A DNA stretch of 64,000 nt from Pontibacter indicus (GTDB taxonomy: Bacteria > Bacteroidota > Bacteroidia > Cytophagales > Hymenobacteraceae). Shown in pieces: positions 51,170 through 60,042 of this stretch. The first letter of the stretch is position 1; the number at the start of each line of letters is the position of its first letter. Under the pieces are notes generated by a model that saw nothing but the letters and a program-made list of their open reading frames with translations, was not told the DNA's origin and ran no database searches. The stretch covers positions 868,001 to 932,000 of the forward strand of contig NZ_FTPP01000001.1 of assembly GCF_900156345.1 (NCBI RefSeq), written 5' to 3'. A program made the translations under genes and the position numbers.

Positions 51170-51363
51170 AGGCTAATAATGTCTGTAAAGGAAGCGCTGA
51201 TCTCACAATGTCTCATAACCTTACGAGAGTATACCTAATTGGCGGTGGTTGAACAGGTATAGCTAGTCAGAATCAGTATTTTCGGGATTAAAGGATTTTC
51301 AGGATTCCAATGCACGATTGTCATCCCCCTGCCCCCTTCGAAGGGGGACTTTTCTGTAGCTGC

Positions 51364-51378
51364 TATACCTAAGGTATA
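51364..51378. repeat. Inverted octamer pair
   Basis: TATACCT and AGGTATA separated by one base, giving a 15-nt palindrome. Confidence 0.85.
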
Positions 51379-51529
51379 AGCGGTGTTGTTTCTGTTTTGC
51401 TTAACCGGGTCCAACCACCCCTAGCCCCTCCTGGAGGAAGGGGCCTTCTAAAAAGTCAAAGGCGAGGAACCAGAAACTGTTACTCCAAGGTATAGGCGTT
51501 GAAGTATAGGGCATCTCTAGGTATGGTTC

Positions 51530-51607
51530 TGTCATTTCGAACGCCAGTGAGAAATCTGGGATCAACAGTCTCAATAATCCAGATTTCTCCCGTTGGTCGA
51601 ATTGACA
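51530..51607. repeat. Dispersed inverted-repeat element (TGTCATTTCGA family), copy 2
   Basis: It begins TGTCATTTCGA and ends TCGAATTGACA, near-perfect terminal inverted repeats. Inside, GAGAAATCTGG pairs with CCAGATTTCTC. It shares this layout with 39584-39681. Confidence 0.7.
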
Positions 51608-51933
51608 GTGACGGACAGGTATAGCAAAGCTAACTCGCACGCTCATAATGCAACAGAAAGCTGTGCCAGGTGCGCTTTTCGACGCTCTACTGTTGGGGGT
51701 GAAGGGGCCCCCTGTCAAGAGAGGTCAGCGAGTGGGGGTAGGGGCCCTCGATATGTGTCAAGACAAAAAGTGAGTGCCCGCCGCACAGGCGAAGCTACAC
51801 AGCAGTACAGGTTGCTATACCTGCGACAGCCGTTGCTACAGCGCACGCCATCCCTATACCTATACCTATACCTAGGCCAGTAGCCCCACGATAGTAGACA
51901 GAAGGTTGGAAGCTAGCGCCATAAAAGGCTGAA

Positions 51934-52554
51934 TCAGCTCAGGGTATAAAACTCCTCCTTTTCTTTATAGTGCAAACGCAAATACCCATGAATCACCAGC
52001 TTAACCAGCATGCGGTAAGCGCGTCTTTCCGATAGGTTCGCAATCTTCATGTACTGACGGAGTGTGACGCGGCGGTTGAGTGCCAAGTAATCGAGTACGG
52101 CGCGCTCGTGGCGGTCGAGGGGAATACGCTCGAATGTGGGCTCTTCGACCTGAAAGGACTTCTCTACCATTTTGCTGGTCTGCACGCTGGTGTCTTTCAC
52201 CCGCACGTAGCCGCGCCAGTCGTCCTCCTTTATTTTGGCAAAATGGGGCTTTGTCTTGCTCTCCGGTACAGTCACTTTCAGGATGGTGTGGCCATCGAAC
52301 TCCACTTCTTCGTAGCTGAGCAGCAGGGGAGGGTCGCAGTAGAAACCGGCGGCTAGCTCCAGGGTGTGCTTTTCTTCCTCCGGATCAACGCCGACGACTT
52401 TGCCATTGTCTTTCACCCCGATCAGGATGGTGCCGCCACGCGTGTTGGCAAAGGAAACCAGCGTGCGTGCTATTTTGTCGGGCTGCGTGACGCGCTGCTT
52501 GAAATCAACCTGATCGTTTTCGCCCTGCCAGATCAGGCGCTGTAAATCGTCCAT
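51934..52554 (-). CDS. AlbA_2 (Schlafen-like) domain protein
   Basis: This is a 206-residue protein. The N-terminal 120 residues form an AlbA_2/Schlafen-type domain: LIWQGENDQVDFKQRV (the 'E...EFK' variant), IARTLVSFANTRGGTILIGVKDNGKVVGVDP and GYVRVKDTSVQ. The C-terminal 60 residues look like a winged helix (ERAVLDYLALNRRVTLRQYMKIANLSERRAYRMLVKLVIHGYLRLH). The usual large ATPase/HATPase_c extension is absent. It probably binds nucleic acid and may regulate transcription; some Schlafen-like proteins act as RNases. An inverted octamer pair lies just upstream. Confidence 0.85.
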   Translation of the reverse strand: MDDLQRLIWQGENDQVDFKQRVTQPDKIARTLVSFANTRGGTILIGVKDNGKVVGVDPEEEKHTLELAAGFYCDPPLLLSYEEVEFDGHTILKVTVPESKTKPHFAKIKEDDWRGYVRVKDTSVQTSKMVEKSFQVEEPTFERIPLDRHERAVLDYLALNRRVTLRQYMKIANLSERRAYRMLVKLVIHGYLRLHYKEKEEFYTLS

Positions 52555-52568
52555 AGTCAGAAGGATGC

Positions 52569-52591
52569 AGGTATAGCTAGCGGCTATACCT
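52569..52591. repeat. Inverted octamer pair upstream of the AlbA_2 gene
   Basis: AGGTATAG (52569-52576), a 7-nt spacer and CTATACCT (52584-52591). Confidence 0.85.
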
Positions 52592-52656
52592 CGTTATAAA
52601 ATAAGAAGAGCAGGTAGCCTCATTTTGTTCTAAACAAATCAAAAAGGCATAAAAAA

Positions 52657-52678
52657 AGCGAGCCTGTCGGGGCTCGCT
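52657..52678 (-). terminator. Terminator of the DUF3127 gene
   Basis: AGCGAGCC (52657-52664) pairs with GGCTCGCT (52671-52678). On the reverse strand it is followed by a run of Ts. Confidence 0.8.
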
Positions 52679-52698
52679 CTGTTTATACGCAATATGTA

Positions 52699-53064
52699 TT
52701 AGAATGGCAGATCGTTGTCTGCATCGCTGCTGTAGAATGACGGAGCCGCTGACTCCTGAGCAGGGGCATTGTAACCGCCAGCAGCGGCTGCACCCTCTAC
52801 ACGCCAGGCCTGCAGGTTAGTGAAATACATGGTCTGTCCGTTCTTCGTGAAGGGCTTGCCTGTCAGGTTGAACGTCACTTTCACTTCGTCGCCCGGCTTG
52901 TAATTGTCGATCAGGTTGCATTTGTCTTGTGTCAGCTGGAACTTGCAGTACTGCGTGAAAGAACCGTCCGGAATCTCCAACACGAACTCACGTTTTCTGA
53001 ACTTTTCACTTACCTGCTGTTCCTCAAACACTTCGTACAGCTTTCCTTGAATATCAAACGACAT
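52699..53064 (-). CDS. DUF3127 protein with SSB-like acidic C-terminal tip
   Basis: This 121-residue protein starts at ATG 53064 (MSFDIQGKLYEVFEEQQVS). The OB-fold-like DUF3127 core runs to about residue 90: FRKREFVLEIPDGSFTQYCKFQLTQDKCNLIDNYKPGDEVKVTFNLTGKPFTKNGQTMYFTNLQAWRVE. A flexible Ala/Gly/Ser linker follows, and the protein ends DADNDLPF, nearly identical to the acidic DDDIPF tip by which SSB recruits repair and replication proteins. It probably binds single-stranded nucleic acid and is Bacteroidota-specific. The partner recruitment is inferred. Confidence 0.9.
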   Translation of the reverse strand: MSFDIQGKLYEVFEEQQVSEKFRKREFVLEIPDGSFTQYCKFQLTQDKCNLIDNYKPGDEVKVTFNLTGKPFTKNGQTMYFTNLQAWRVEGAAAAGGYNAPAQESAAPSFYSSDADNDLPF

Positions 53065-53100
53065 AAAATAAACTTTAGAATGAATAGATTGATCTAAGGA

Positions 53101-53108
53101 CAAATATA
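53101..53108 (-). promoter_or_regulatory. Bacteroidota -7 element of the DUF3127 gene
   Basis: On the reverse strand this reads TATATTTG, an exact TAnnTTTG match about 37 bases upstream of the ATG. Confidence 0.5.
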
Positions 53109-53233
53109 CAAAATCTTTGGTTTCGCCGGGACTGAAAAATGACTGCTTTTTTAAATTTTAGGGCCTGAAACCCCGCTCGTAAAACAGGCAAGGCCCTGCA
53201 GGCGTAGGAGCCTACTATAACGCACCACAAACT

Positions 53234-54160
53234 ATGCAAAACTTAGCCATTGCCATACACGGAGGAGCCGGCACCATCACACCCGACTCCATGACACCCG
53301 AACTTGAGAAAGCTTACAGAAAAGACCTTGCGCATGCCCTGAACCAAGCGTACCAATTACTAGAGAAAGGAGGATCGGCCTTAGATGCCGTGGAAATGGC
53401 AGTTGCGCTGCTCGAAGATTCGCCACTGTTCAATGCAGGAAGGGGCTCGGTGTTCACGAAGGAGGGCAAGCACGAAATGGACGCGGCCATCATGTGTGGC
53501 AAGACGCTGGATGCCGGCGCGGTAGCCGGCGTGCGCAGCATCCGCAATCCGGTGCGCCTCAGCCGCACCATACTGGAGCAGTCGGACCACGTGCTTCTGA
53601 GCAGCTACGGAGCAGAGGAGTTTGCCCGCAAGTACGACATTGAGTTCGCACCTGAAGAGTACTTTTACGATCAGCACCGCTACAACCAGTGGCGTGAGGT
53701 GCGTGATACGGATACCTTTATGCTGGATCACAGCAAGGAACGGAAATTTGGGACGGTGGGGGCCGTCGCCCGCGATGCGAACGGTGACCTGGCAGCAGCC
53801 ACCTCCACAGGCGGCATGACGAATAAGAACTACAACCGCATCGGCGACAGCCCCCTGATCGGCTCGGGTACATATGCCAACAACAAAACCTGCGCTATTT
53901 CCTGCACCGGACACGGCGAGTACTTCATCCGGGCGGTGGTGGCGTACGACGTCTCGTGCCTGATGGAATACAAGGGCTATACCTTGCAGGAGGCCTGTGA
54001 CGAAGTGGTTCTGAACAAGCTCGTCAAGTTTGGGGGAGAGGGCGGCCTGATTGCGGTAGACGGCAAAGGAGAATTGGCCCTGCCTTTCAATTCTGACGGT
54101 ATGTACAGGGGCTACCGCAGCAGCGGGCGTGAAGGGAGGGTGGCTATTTACAAAGATTAG
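53234..54160 (+). CDS. Isoaspartyl peptidase/L-asparaginase (Ntn-hydrolase)
   Basis: This is a 308-residue plant-type asparaginase homologue. The N-terminus AIAIHGGAGTI, FNAGRGSVFTKEGKHEMDAAIM and the autocleavage site KFGTVGAVA (nucleophile Thr174) are all present, then GGMTNKNYNRIGDSPLIGSGTYA, a substrate-binding motif. The precursor self-cleaves before Thr174. It hydrolyses beta-aspartyl dipeptides, including those from cyanophycin. It converges on the cyanophycinase gene with stop codons overlapping by four bases, which supports a shared pathway. Confidence 0.93.
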   Translation: MQNLAIAIHGGAGTITPDSMTPELEKAYRKDLAHALNQAYQLLEKGGSALDAVEMAVALLEDSPLFNAGRGSVFTKEGKHEMDAAIMCGKTLDAGAVAGVRSIRNPVRLSRTILEQSDHVLLSSYGAEEFARKYDIEFAPEEYFYDQHRYNQWREVRDTDTFMLDHSKERKFGTVGAVARDANGDLAAATSTGGMTNKNYNRIGDSPLIGSGTYANNKTCAISCTGHGEYFIRAVVAYDVSCLMEYKGYTLQEACDEVVLNKLVKFGGEGGLIAVDGKGELALPFNSDGMYRGYRSSGREGRVAIYKD

Positions 54161-55146
54161 CCTCTCGTCTCCGAAGCGAGCTCGTTCCGCTCCACAGCCT
54201 CCTTGTCCTTGTAAAAAGCGCGCGTATTGATGTTGAATACGTTCCCCTTGGCCAGTGCATGCATCATCATACCGGAGATGGCGATCGGTCGCCCGGGCTC
54301 TATGTCATTGATATTGGTGTAATCCACACCGTGGCCATCCACGATGACCACCAAGTTGGAGCCAATTGTTTCAATCATGTGGCCATCGGTGATCAGCACA
54401 CCCGTGTCTTCTCCCAGCCCGATGCCAACAGTTTTGGGGTGCGTTACCACTGCCTCCATCAATCTGCCAAAACGTCCCCGGATGACAAAGTGCGAATCGA
54501 TGATCACACCGCTGATCAGCCCGAAGCCACGGCCCATCTTGACAGAGCCACGCAGCAGCGACTCCGTTGAGCTACCCCCTTTGATCATGATCTCTGACAT
54601 GGCCATGGCGCCCGCACTCGTCCCTGCGACCACAAAATCTTCCTGCCAGTACCTGTCATGCACGATCTGCAGAAACTCCGTTTCGCCAAAAATGCGGGTC
54701 AGGCGCGACTGGTCGCCTCCGCTGAATAACACGCCGTCAGCCTTGCGGATGCGCTCCAGGTACTCCGGCTTCAGGGCGTCTTCTTCTTCCCGGATGTGCA
54801 TCAGGTTGGCGTTCTCGCATCCCAAAATGCCGAAGGCGCTTTCGTAGCGCTCACCTACTTCTTCGGGTATAAGCGAGGCCGTCGTGATCACTTCAATGGT
54901 GGGATTGCGATTGGGTATCTCGTTCAGGAAGCGCTTGAGTATACCCAACTCAAAAAAATCGAGGTAATATTTCTTTTTGTGTTTCGGGTTCGGGTATGAG
55001 CCTTTGTCTTCGTTTCCGCCAATGGCTATGAGCTTTCCTTTTGGTTTATCCACGGGTGTTCTTTTATATGCTAATTGTATGCTAACTCTAAAAGGTATGA
55101 TGGCCTGCGATGCCATCACCCTCCTAAGATTACCAATATTTTTCAA
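54157..55146 (-). CDS. Cyanophycinase
   Basis: This 329-residue S51-type serine peptidase has KGKLIAIGGNEDKGSYPNP near residue 36. VLFSGGDQSRLTRIFGETEFL, VVAGTSAGAMAMSEIMI (nucleophile Ser in GTSAGA) and IIDSHFVIRGRFGRLMEAV complete the cyanophycinase pattern. It cleaves the Asp-Arg polymer cyanophycin to beta-Asp-Arg, which the neighbouring isoaspartyl peptidase can split. The start is uncertain: ATG 55146, ATG 55116 and GTG 55053 are all in frame, and family members usually begin near the last. No signal peptide is evident. No cyanophycin synthetase is seen in this window. Confidence 0.9.
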   Translation of the reverse strand: MKNIGNLRRVMASQAIIPFRVSIQLAYKRTPVDKPKGKLIAIGGNEDKGSYPNPKHKKKYYLDFFELGILKRFLNEIPNRNPTIEVITTASLIPEEVGERYESAFGILGCENANLMHIREEEDALKPEYLERIRKADGVLFSGGDQSRLTRIFGETEFLQIVHDRYWQEDFVVAGTSAGAMAMSEIMIKGGSSTESLLRGSVKMGRGFGLISGVIIDSHFVIRGRFGRLMEAVVTHPKTVGIGLGEDTGVLITDGHMIETIGSNLVVIVDGHGVDYTNINDIEPGRPIAISGMMMHALAKGNVFNINTRAFYKDKEAVERNELASETRG

Positions 55147-55391
55147 ATTCGTTACGGAATAGGCTTCCTAATTGCGTCATTGGCCTGTAATAATGCCTTT
55201 CTGTCAATTGCACAGGTATAGCTCCCACAAGAAAGATACCACATCCGGGGTATAGCCGAATATCATGTGATCTTACTATATATATTTTATCTAATAAAAA
55301 TTACATTTTTAAACCTCCGTCTTAACCTCCCGTATAGTAATCTCACAAGCTTCGGCTTGCAATTATTTACGACGCTAAACCTTTCCAAGCT

Positions 55392-55895
55392 ATGAAACTA
55401 AACAATCTGAATGACTTATTCATCCATGAACTAAAGGATATCTACAACGCTGAAAAGCAGATAACCAAGGCGCTTCCTTTAATGATGAAGCAGGCTTCGT
55501 CTACACAGTTAAAGAAAGCCTTTGAGATGCACCTCGGCGAGACAGAGAAACAAATTGAGCGGCTGGAGCAAGTCTTCGACCTCTTGGGCATGAAGGCCTC
55601 CGGAGAAAAGTGCAAAGCGATGGAAGGCATTATCCGGGAAGCACAGGACATGATGTCCGAAAACGCTGACTCGGAAGTGATGGACGCTGCCCTGATCGCT
55701 TCGGCCCAACGCGTGGAGCACTACGAAATTGCCGGCTACGGCACGCTTTGCACCTATGCCAAGCAGCTAGGCCACAAAGAGGTACTGAACCTGTTGCTCA
55801 TGACGCTGGAAGAAGAGAAGGCAACTGACCTGAAATTGACAGATCTGGCTGAGAGCAAGATCAACATCAAGGCTGAACACAAAGGCACAAAATAA
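55392..55895 (+). CDS. Ferritin-like DUF892 (YciE/YciF family) protein
   Basis: This is a 167-residue protein. MKLNNLNDLFIHELKDIYNAEKQITKALPLMMKQASS is the canonical start of the DUF892 family, with AFEMHLGETEKQIERLEQVFDLLG, AQRVEHYEIAGYGTLCTYAKQLGH and LEEEKATDLKLTDLAES following. The Glu and His positions match the predicted di-metal centre. Members are stress-induced, cytosolic and structurally ferritin-like. It is monocistronic. Confidence 0.92.
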   Translation: MKLNNLNDLFIHELKDIYNAEKQITKALPLMMKQASSTQLKKAFEMHLGETEKQIERLEQVFDLLGMKASGEKCKAMEGIIREAQDMMSENADSEVMDAALIASAQRVEHYEIAGYGTLCTYAKQLGHKEVLNLLLMTLEEEKATDLKLTDLAESKINIKAEHKGTK

Positions 55896-55912
55896 GGCCC
55901 TTCAAGACATAC

Positions 55913-55974
55913 GGAAAAAAATCTGTCCTTTCCCCATGCTAACCAAGCTGGCCAGAAGGAGACAGATTTTTTCG
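55913..55974 (+). terminator. Terminator of the DUF892 gene
   Basis: AAAAAATCTGTC pairs with GACAGATTTTTT with a long interior containing CTT/AAG. T-run on the right. Confidence 0.6.
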
Positions 55975-55993
55975 TTTATACCTGTTTGCATCA

Positions 55994-56024
55994 AAAAAAG
56001 CCCCGCATCGCTGCAGGGCTTTTT
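55994..56024 (-). terminator. Terminator of the M1 peptidase gene
   Basis: AAAAAAGCCC and GGGCTTTTTT form the stem, closed by GCATCGCTGC. A-rich before and T-rich after, so it could also serve the rightward gene. Confidence 0.75.
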
Positions 56025-56043
56025 TATGTCTGGTTGGCTATAC

Positions 56044-57942
56044 CTATTTCAGCATGGCATCCAATGTGTTGGTGGACACGGCGTGGTAATTCGGCTTGGC
56101 CCTGCTATAGATTTCCTGGGCTTTTTTCTTGCCTGCCGGCGTTGCGGCCAACTCCTTATAGATTGGCACCAGGAATTTGCGGCGTCCTACATTGGTCAGG
56201 AAGTTGTCGAGCGCTTTGTCGGCAGCCGCGTAGTTATTGCGGATGGTGTGGATGAACCATGCGGCCAGCACCTCGGAGTTGCCCGAATTGGTAAAGCCGA
56301 AGGCCTTGTCCAGATCCGCCATCTGCTGCTGCGTCATCTGCTGAGGCAGCATACGGATAAAGTGCAGCCACTCGTGACTAGACCAGTCTTTGGTCTGCAG
56401 CTGAGCAGCCGGCTTACCGCCCTGCCAGGCCTTGAAGGATTCTTCTACCTGAGCAAATCGCTTAGAAGTTGGCTTCACATGGTCTTCCGGCAGACCCGGC
56501 GTATACACCCAGCCTTCAATATTGATCTGCTCGGCTATCTTCTCGTCGCCCTGAATCAGTTCTTTGCGCAGAAAATCCAGGAAAAGATTTGTGTTCGTGC
56601 TTTGGAAAGCGAAAGTCTGGAAGTACTTGTTCAGGAACTGATCGAAACGCTCGCGACCCACCACACGTTCCATGTTCTGTAGGAAGAAGTTGCCTTTCTC
56701 ATATGCGATGTCGGTCAGGCCTTCGTCCGGATCACGGCCTTCCAGATCAAGTTTTAGGCGGGTGTCGTCGCTGTTTGGCCCCAGCTCCTGCAAGGTATTC
56801 TGCAGATCCTGGTAACCCAGTACGTTCAGCATATCGGCGTAATCCTTACCATAAATCTCCTCCATGATGCGGCGTTCGAAGTACACGGTAAAGCCCTCGT
56901 TCAGCCAGAAATCGTCCCAGGTACCATTGGTTACCAGGTTACCGCTCCAGCTATGCGCCAGCTCGTGCGCAATCAGGCTGGTGAGGGAGCGGTCTTTGGC
57001 CAGCACGGTCGGCGTCACAAAAGTCAGGCGCGGGTTTTCCATACCGCCGAAGGGGAAGGAAGGAGGCAACACGAGCAAATCGTAGCGATCCCAGCGGTAC
57101 TTTCCATACAGTTTTTCGGCGGCTACCAGCATCTTGTCCATTTCGGCGAACTCGTACACGGCGGCATCGATGGTGGCAGGCTCAGCATAAATACCAGTCT
57201 GCTTCCCAATGGGTTTGAAAACCATGTCACCTACCGAAAGGGCCATCAGGTAAGAAGGGATTGCCTGGCGCATCTCGAAGGTATAGCGGCCGCTTTCGTT
57301 CTTCTGCTGTGGGTTATCGGCGCTCATCACGGCCATCAGTTCCTTAGGCACCTGCACACTGGCATTGTACGTAATGCGTATACCTGGGCTGTCCTGAATC
57401 GGAATCCAGGTGCGGGCCAAAATGGCCTGCGACTGCGTGAACAGGAAAGGGTGCTTCTTGCCGGCCGTCTGCTGCGGATTGAGCCACTGCAGCGCGTCCG
57501 CATTGGCGGTGGTGCGGTACTGGATGGTTACATAGTCCGTCTCCGGCTGTATGGCCACAATCAGCGGACGCCCCAAGAATTCTTTTTCATCGCCGAGCTT
57601 GAAGGTGGTCGGCGTCTGCTCTTTGCCCAGGTATACCTGCTCAATTTCGAGTCCGCGTGTATCGAAAACGATCTCGTTGCCTTTCGCCAGGTTTTCGATC
57701 TGGTAAGATGCTTTGCCGGAGATTTCCTTCTTATCAAAATTCACGGCAATGTCCAGGTCCAGGTGGCGAGCCACGGCCTCAGCGGGCCTGGCAAAACTGT
57801 GCACGTCAGTCGGTGTCTGGGCCATGCCTTGCTGTTCTGCTGTCATAGTTTCTTCTGTGGTAGTAGTTTGGGTGGAGCAGGCGCCTAGTTGTAAGCTGCT
57901 GGCCAAACCCAGTCCAAGTAAAAATTTACGGTATGGAGTCAT
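56044..57942 (-). CDS. M1 family aminopeptidase lipoprotein (leukotriene A4 hydrolase-like)
   Basis: This 632-residue zinc peptidase starts at ATG 57942, which gives a type II signal peptide (MTPYRKFLLGLGLASSLQLGAC, Cys22). The exopeptidase motif GGMENP is at about 299-304, the zinc site HELAHSWSGN at about 326-335 and the third ligand Glu about 349 in LNEGFTVYFERR. A C-terminal helical domain (YTPGLPEDHVKPTSKRFAQ onwards) matches the LTA4 hydrolase branch. It trims N-terminal residues from peptides in the periplasm or at the outer membrane. It may complement the S46 peptidase. Confidence 0.93.
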   Translation of the reverse strand: MTPYRKFLLGLGLASSLQLGACSTQTTTTEETMTAEQQGMAQTPTDVHSFARPAEAVARHLDLDIAVNFDKKEISGKASYQIENLAKGNEIVFDTRGLEIEQVYLGKEQTPTTFKLGDEKEFLGRPLIVAIQPETDYVTIQYRTTANADALQWLNPQQTAGKKHPFLFTQSQAILARTWIPIQDSPGIRITYNASVQVPKELMAVMSADNPQQKNESGRYTFEMRQAIPSYLMALSVGDMVFKPIGKQTGIYAEPATIDAAVYEFAEMDKMLVAAEKLYGKYRWDRYDLLVLPPSFPFGGMENPRLTFVTPTVLAKDRSLTSLIAHELAHSWSGNLVTNGTWDDFWLNEGFTVYFERRIMEEIYGKDYADMLNVLGYQDLQNTLQELGPNSDDTRLKLDLEGRDPDEGLTDIAYEKGNFFLQNMERVVGRERFDQFLNKYFQTFAFQSTNTNLFLDFLRKELIQGDEKIAEQINIEGWVYTPGLPEDHVKPTSKRFAQVEESFKAWQGGKPAAQLQTKDWSSHEWLHFIRMLPQQMTQQQMADLDKAFGFTNSGNSEVLAAWFIHTIRNNYAAADKALDNFLTNVGRRKFLVPIYKELAATPAGKKKAQEIYSRAKPNYHAVSTNTLDAMLK

Positions 57943-58271
57943 TGTATACTTTGGTTGTAGGGTGGAAAGATACATTTTTTGACAGGAACTAGAAAGCATC
58001 CTCCTCAATCACATCGTCAGAGGAGCGAAGTACGTATGATGTTATAGGGTTTTCTGTATAAGCTATACCTGAATCAGGGCTCCGGATCTAGTTCTTAGCC
58101 CAACTGCCGATAAGCCTGTATGCGCATATATAGAACATTTTATACCTGTTTAAAGTACATAAAGCAAAATCAACATAAAAAGGCATTAGAGCAGACAAAT
58201 AGCACAATTTTAAGCGAGGGTTTTCACCCGCATTATACCAAAAGCTCGCTAATGCCATTAAACCGACCAAC
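57943..58271. other. Divergent intergenic region
   Basis: About 330 bases between the M1 peptidase and L,D-transpeptidase starts. It should contain both promoters. One CTATACCT (about 58063) and a small GCGAGGG...CCCGC hairpin (about 58214-58231) are seen, and nothing more. Confidence 0.5.
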
Positions 58272-60014
58272 ATGAACCCTTACAACCTACAGAAATTTAA
58301 ACCAATCGGGATAGCCCTCTTATGTCTGTTCGGACTTGCCTCCTGCAACAAAAGCGGCGACAGCAAAAAAGAAAACGGCGGCGTGAAGGAAATGCTGGGC
58401 CTCAACACCGTGGCCGCCACCGAAACCGACAGTCTCTACATCCGGGACTACATCAGCCAGCATAAGCAGTTTAAAGAGCACGAAGACCTCATCTACCTCT
58501 TTTACGGCGACCGCGACTATCGCCTGGGCTGGTTCAAGGGATCAGACCTGGTAGCGGAGTCGGAAAAACTACTGAGCACCCTCGACAACGCCTCTCAGGA
58601 AGGCCTGGACCCCAAAGAGTATAAAGTGGTGGCCATTGACGAAATGATCAGCCAATACAACGAATTAGGGCGCAAAGACTCCGCCCGACTGGAGCTGCAG
58701 CAGCAGATTGACATTGCCCTGACGGCCACGTACTTTAACTATGCCTCTGACTTTTACAGGGGCCGCATCGACCCCCGCAATGTGAAACAGGTGCAGTGGG
58801 GTGTGCGCAACAACAAAATAAAACTGCACAAGGCGCTGCAGACCATTTTGCGGGAGCGCGAAAGCACTTATCCATACTATGAGTTTGAGGCGCTGCACAA
58901 AGGCTATTCCGATCTACGCGACGCCTTGCAGAAATACCGCGAACTGGAGGAAAAAGGAGGCTGGGCCAAAGTGGAGCTTGGCAACCGGAAAATGCTGGTG
59001 AAAGGGGATACAGCCGCCGCTGTCGTGTCGCTGCGTCAGCGCCTGAACCTGGGCACGCAGATTAACGCCAAAGACCCGGCCATGCGCAAGTTCGACGATA
59101 AGCTGGAAGCGCAGGTGAAAGCTTTCCAGGAACTGCACGGCATTGTGCCAGATGGCAAGGTGGGCGGCAATACGCTGCGTACGATGAATGTGCCGGTAGA
59201 GGACCGAATCCAGCAGATCATGATGAACATGGAGCGCTGGCGCTGGATTCCTAAACGCCTCGTACCGAAGAGCCTGGACCAGAAATACATCTGGGTGAAC
59301 ATTCCGGAGTACAAACTCTACGTGTACGAAGACCCGAGTAACAGCCCGGAAGCAGAGCGCGAATACAAAAAGACCATGGAGATGAACGTGATCGTAGGCA
59401 AAACCATGCACTCCACGCCAATTTTTAGTGACAGAATGGAATACGTGGTACTGGCTCCTTATTGGAACGTGCCGAACAGTATTGTAGAGAAAGAGATTGC
59501 GCCTGGTATAATGCGCGAACCCGGTTACCTGGACAGACAGAACATGGAAGTGGTGACCAAAGAGCGCAACCCGAAGCAAGTTGATCCGGGTTCCATTGAC
59601 TGGTCCTCTGTCACAGAAAAGAATTTCCCCTATATGGTACGCCAGCGTCCAGGTCCTAAGAACTCGCTCGGAACCATGAAGTTCCTGTTCCCGAACGAGC
59701 ACGCCGTATACCTGCACGACACACCAACAGGTTCCTTATTCAGCCAGACCCAGCGCGGTTTCAGCCATGGCTGCGTCAGACTGGAGCGCCCTATGGACCT
59801 GGCGAAGTACGTCCTGAAGGACATGCCGGAGTGGAACGAAAGCCGTATCGAGGAAACCATCAATGGAGGTGAGGAGGTATGGATCACGCTGCCGAAAAAA
59901 GTGCAGGTATACCTGGTGTACTTCACCAGTTGGGTGGATGAGGACGGAAACGTGCATTTCCGCGACGACATCTACGGACACGACAAGCGACTGGAGCAGG
60001 AGCTTTTCAGCTAA
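58272..60014 (+). CDS. L,D-transpeptidase (YcbB/LdtD-like) lipoprotein
   Basis: This 580-residue protein has a type II signal (lipobox FGLASC, Cys25). The helical scaffold domain follows (residues 60-230, with EGLDPKEYKV and LTATYFNYASDFYRGRIDPRNV, as in YcbB). The peptidoglycan-binding domain at about 240-310 has LRQRLNLG, KAFQELHGIVPDGKVGGNTLRTMN. The YkuD catalytic domain ends with FSHGCVRLERPMDL (His499, catalytic Cys501). It should make 3-3 crosslinks or attach proteins to peptidoglycan from the periplasmic side. The lipid anchor is typical of the Bacteroidota versions. Confidence 0.93.
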   Translation: MNPYNLQKFKPIGIALLCLFGLASCNKSGDSKKENGGVKEMLGLNTVAATETDSLYIRDYISQHKQFKEHEDLIYLFYGDRDYRLGWFKGSDLVAESEKLLSTLDNASQEGLDPKEYKVVAIDEMISQYNELGRKDSARLELQQQIDIALTATYFNYASDFYRGRIDPRNVKQVQWGVRNNKIKLHKALQTILRERESTYPYYEFEALHKGYSDLRDALQKYRELEEKGGWAKVELGNRKMLVKGDTAAAVVSLRQRLNLGTQINAKDPAMRKFDDKLEAQVKAFQELHGIVPDGKVGGNTLRTMNVPVEDRIQQIMMNMERWRWIPKRLVPKSLDQKYIWVNIPEYKLYVYEDPSNSPEAEREYKKTMEMNVIVGKTMHSTPIFSDRMEYVVLAPYWNVPNSIVEKEIAPGIMREPGYLDRQNMEVVTKERNPKQVDPGSIDWSSVTEKNFPYMVRQRPGPKNSLGTMKFLFPNEHAVYLHDTPTGSLFSQTQRGFSHGCVRLERPMDLAKYVLKDMPEWNESRIEETINGGEEVWITLPKKVQVYLVYFTSWVDEDGNVHFRDDIYGHDKRLEQELFS

Positions 60015-60042
60015 ACCGTAGGTATAGGTAATAACCCTTAAC

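Larger units (their letters stand above)
51170..51933. other. Gene-free stretch made of decayed dispersed repeats
   Basis: About 760 bases without a believable gene. It holds the TGTCATTTCGA element (51530-51607), C-rich fragments such as CCCCTAGCCCCTCC (around 51418), an inverted TATACCT-A-AGGTATA pair (51364-51378), many single octamers and a short CCTATA run near 51854-51874. Confidence 0.6.

Noticed and set aside
56953..57888. 311-codon open frame opposite the M1 peptidase gene
   Set aside because: Antisense to an intact peptidase with all motifs; composition is that of a shadow frame.
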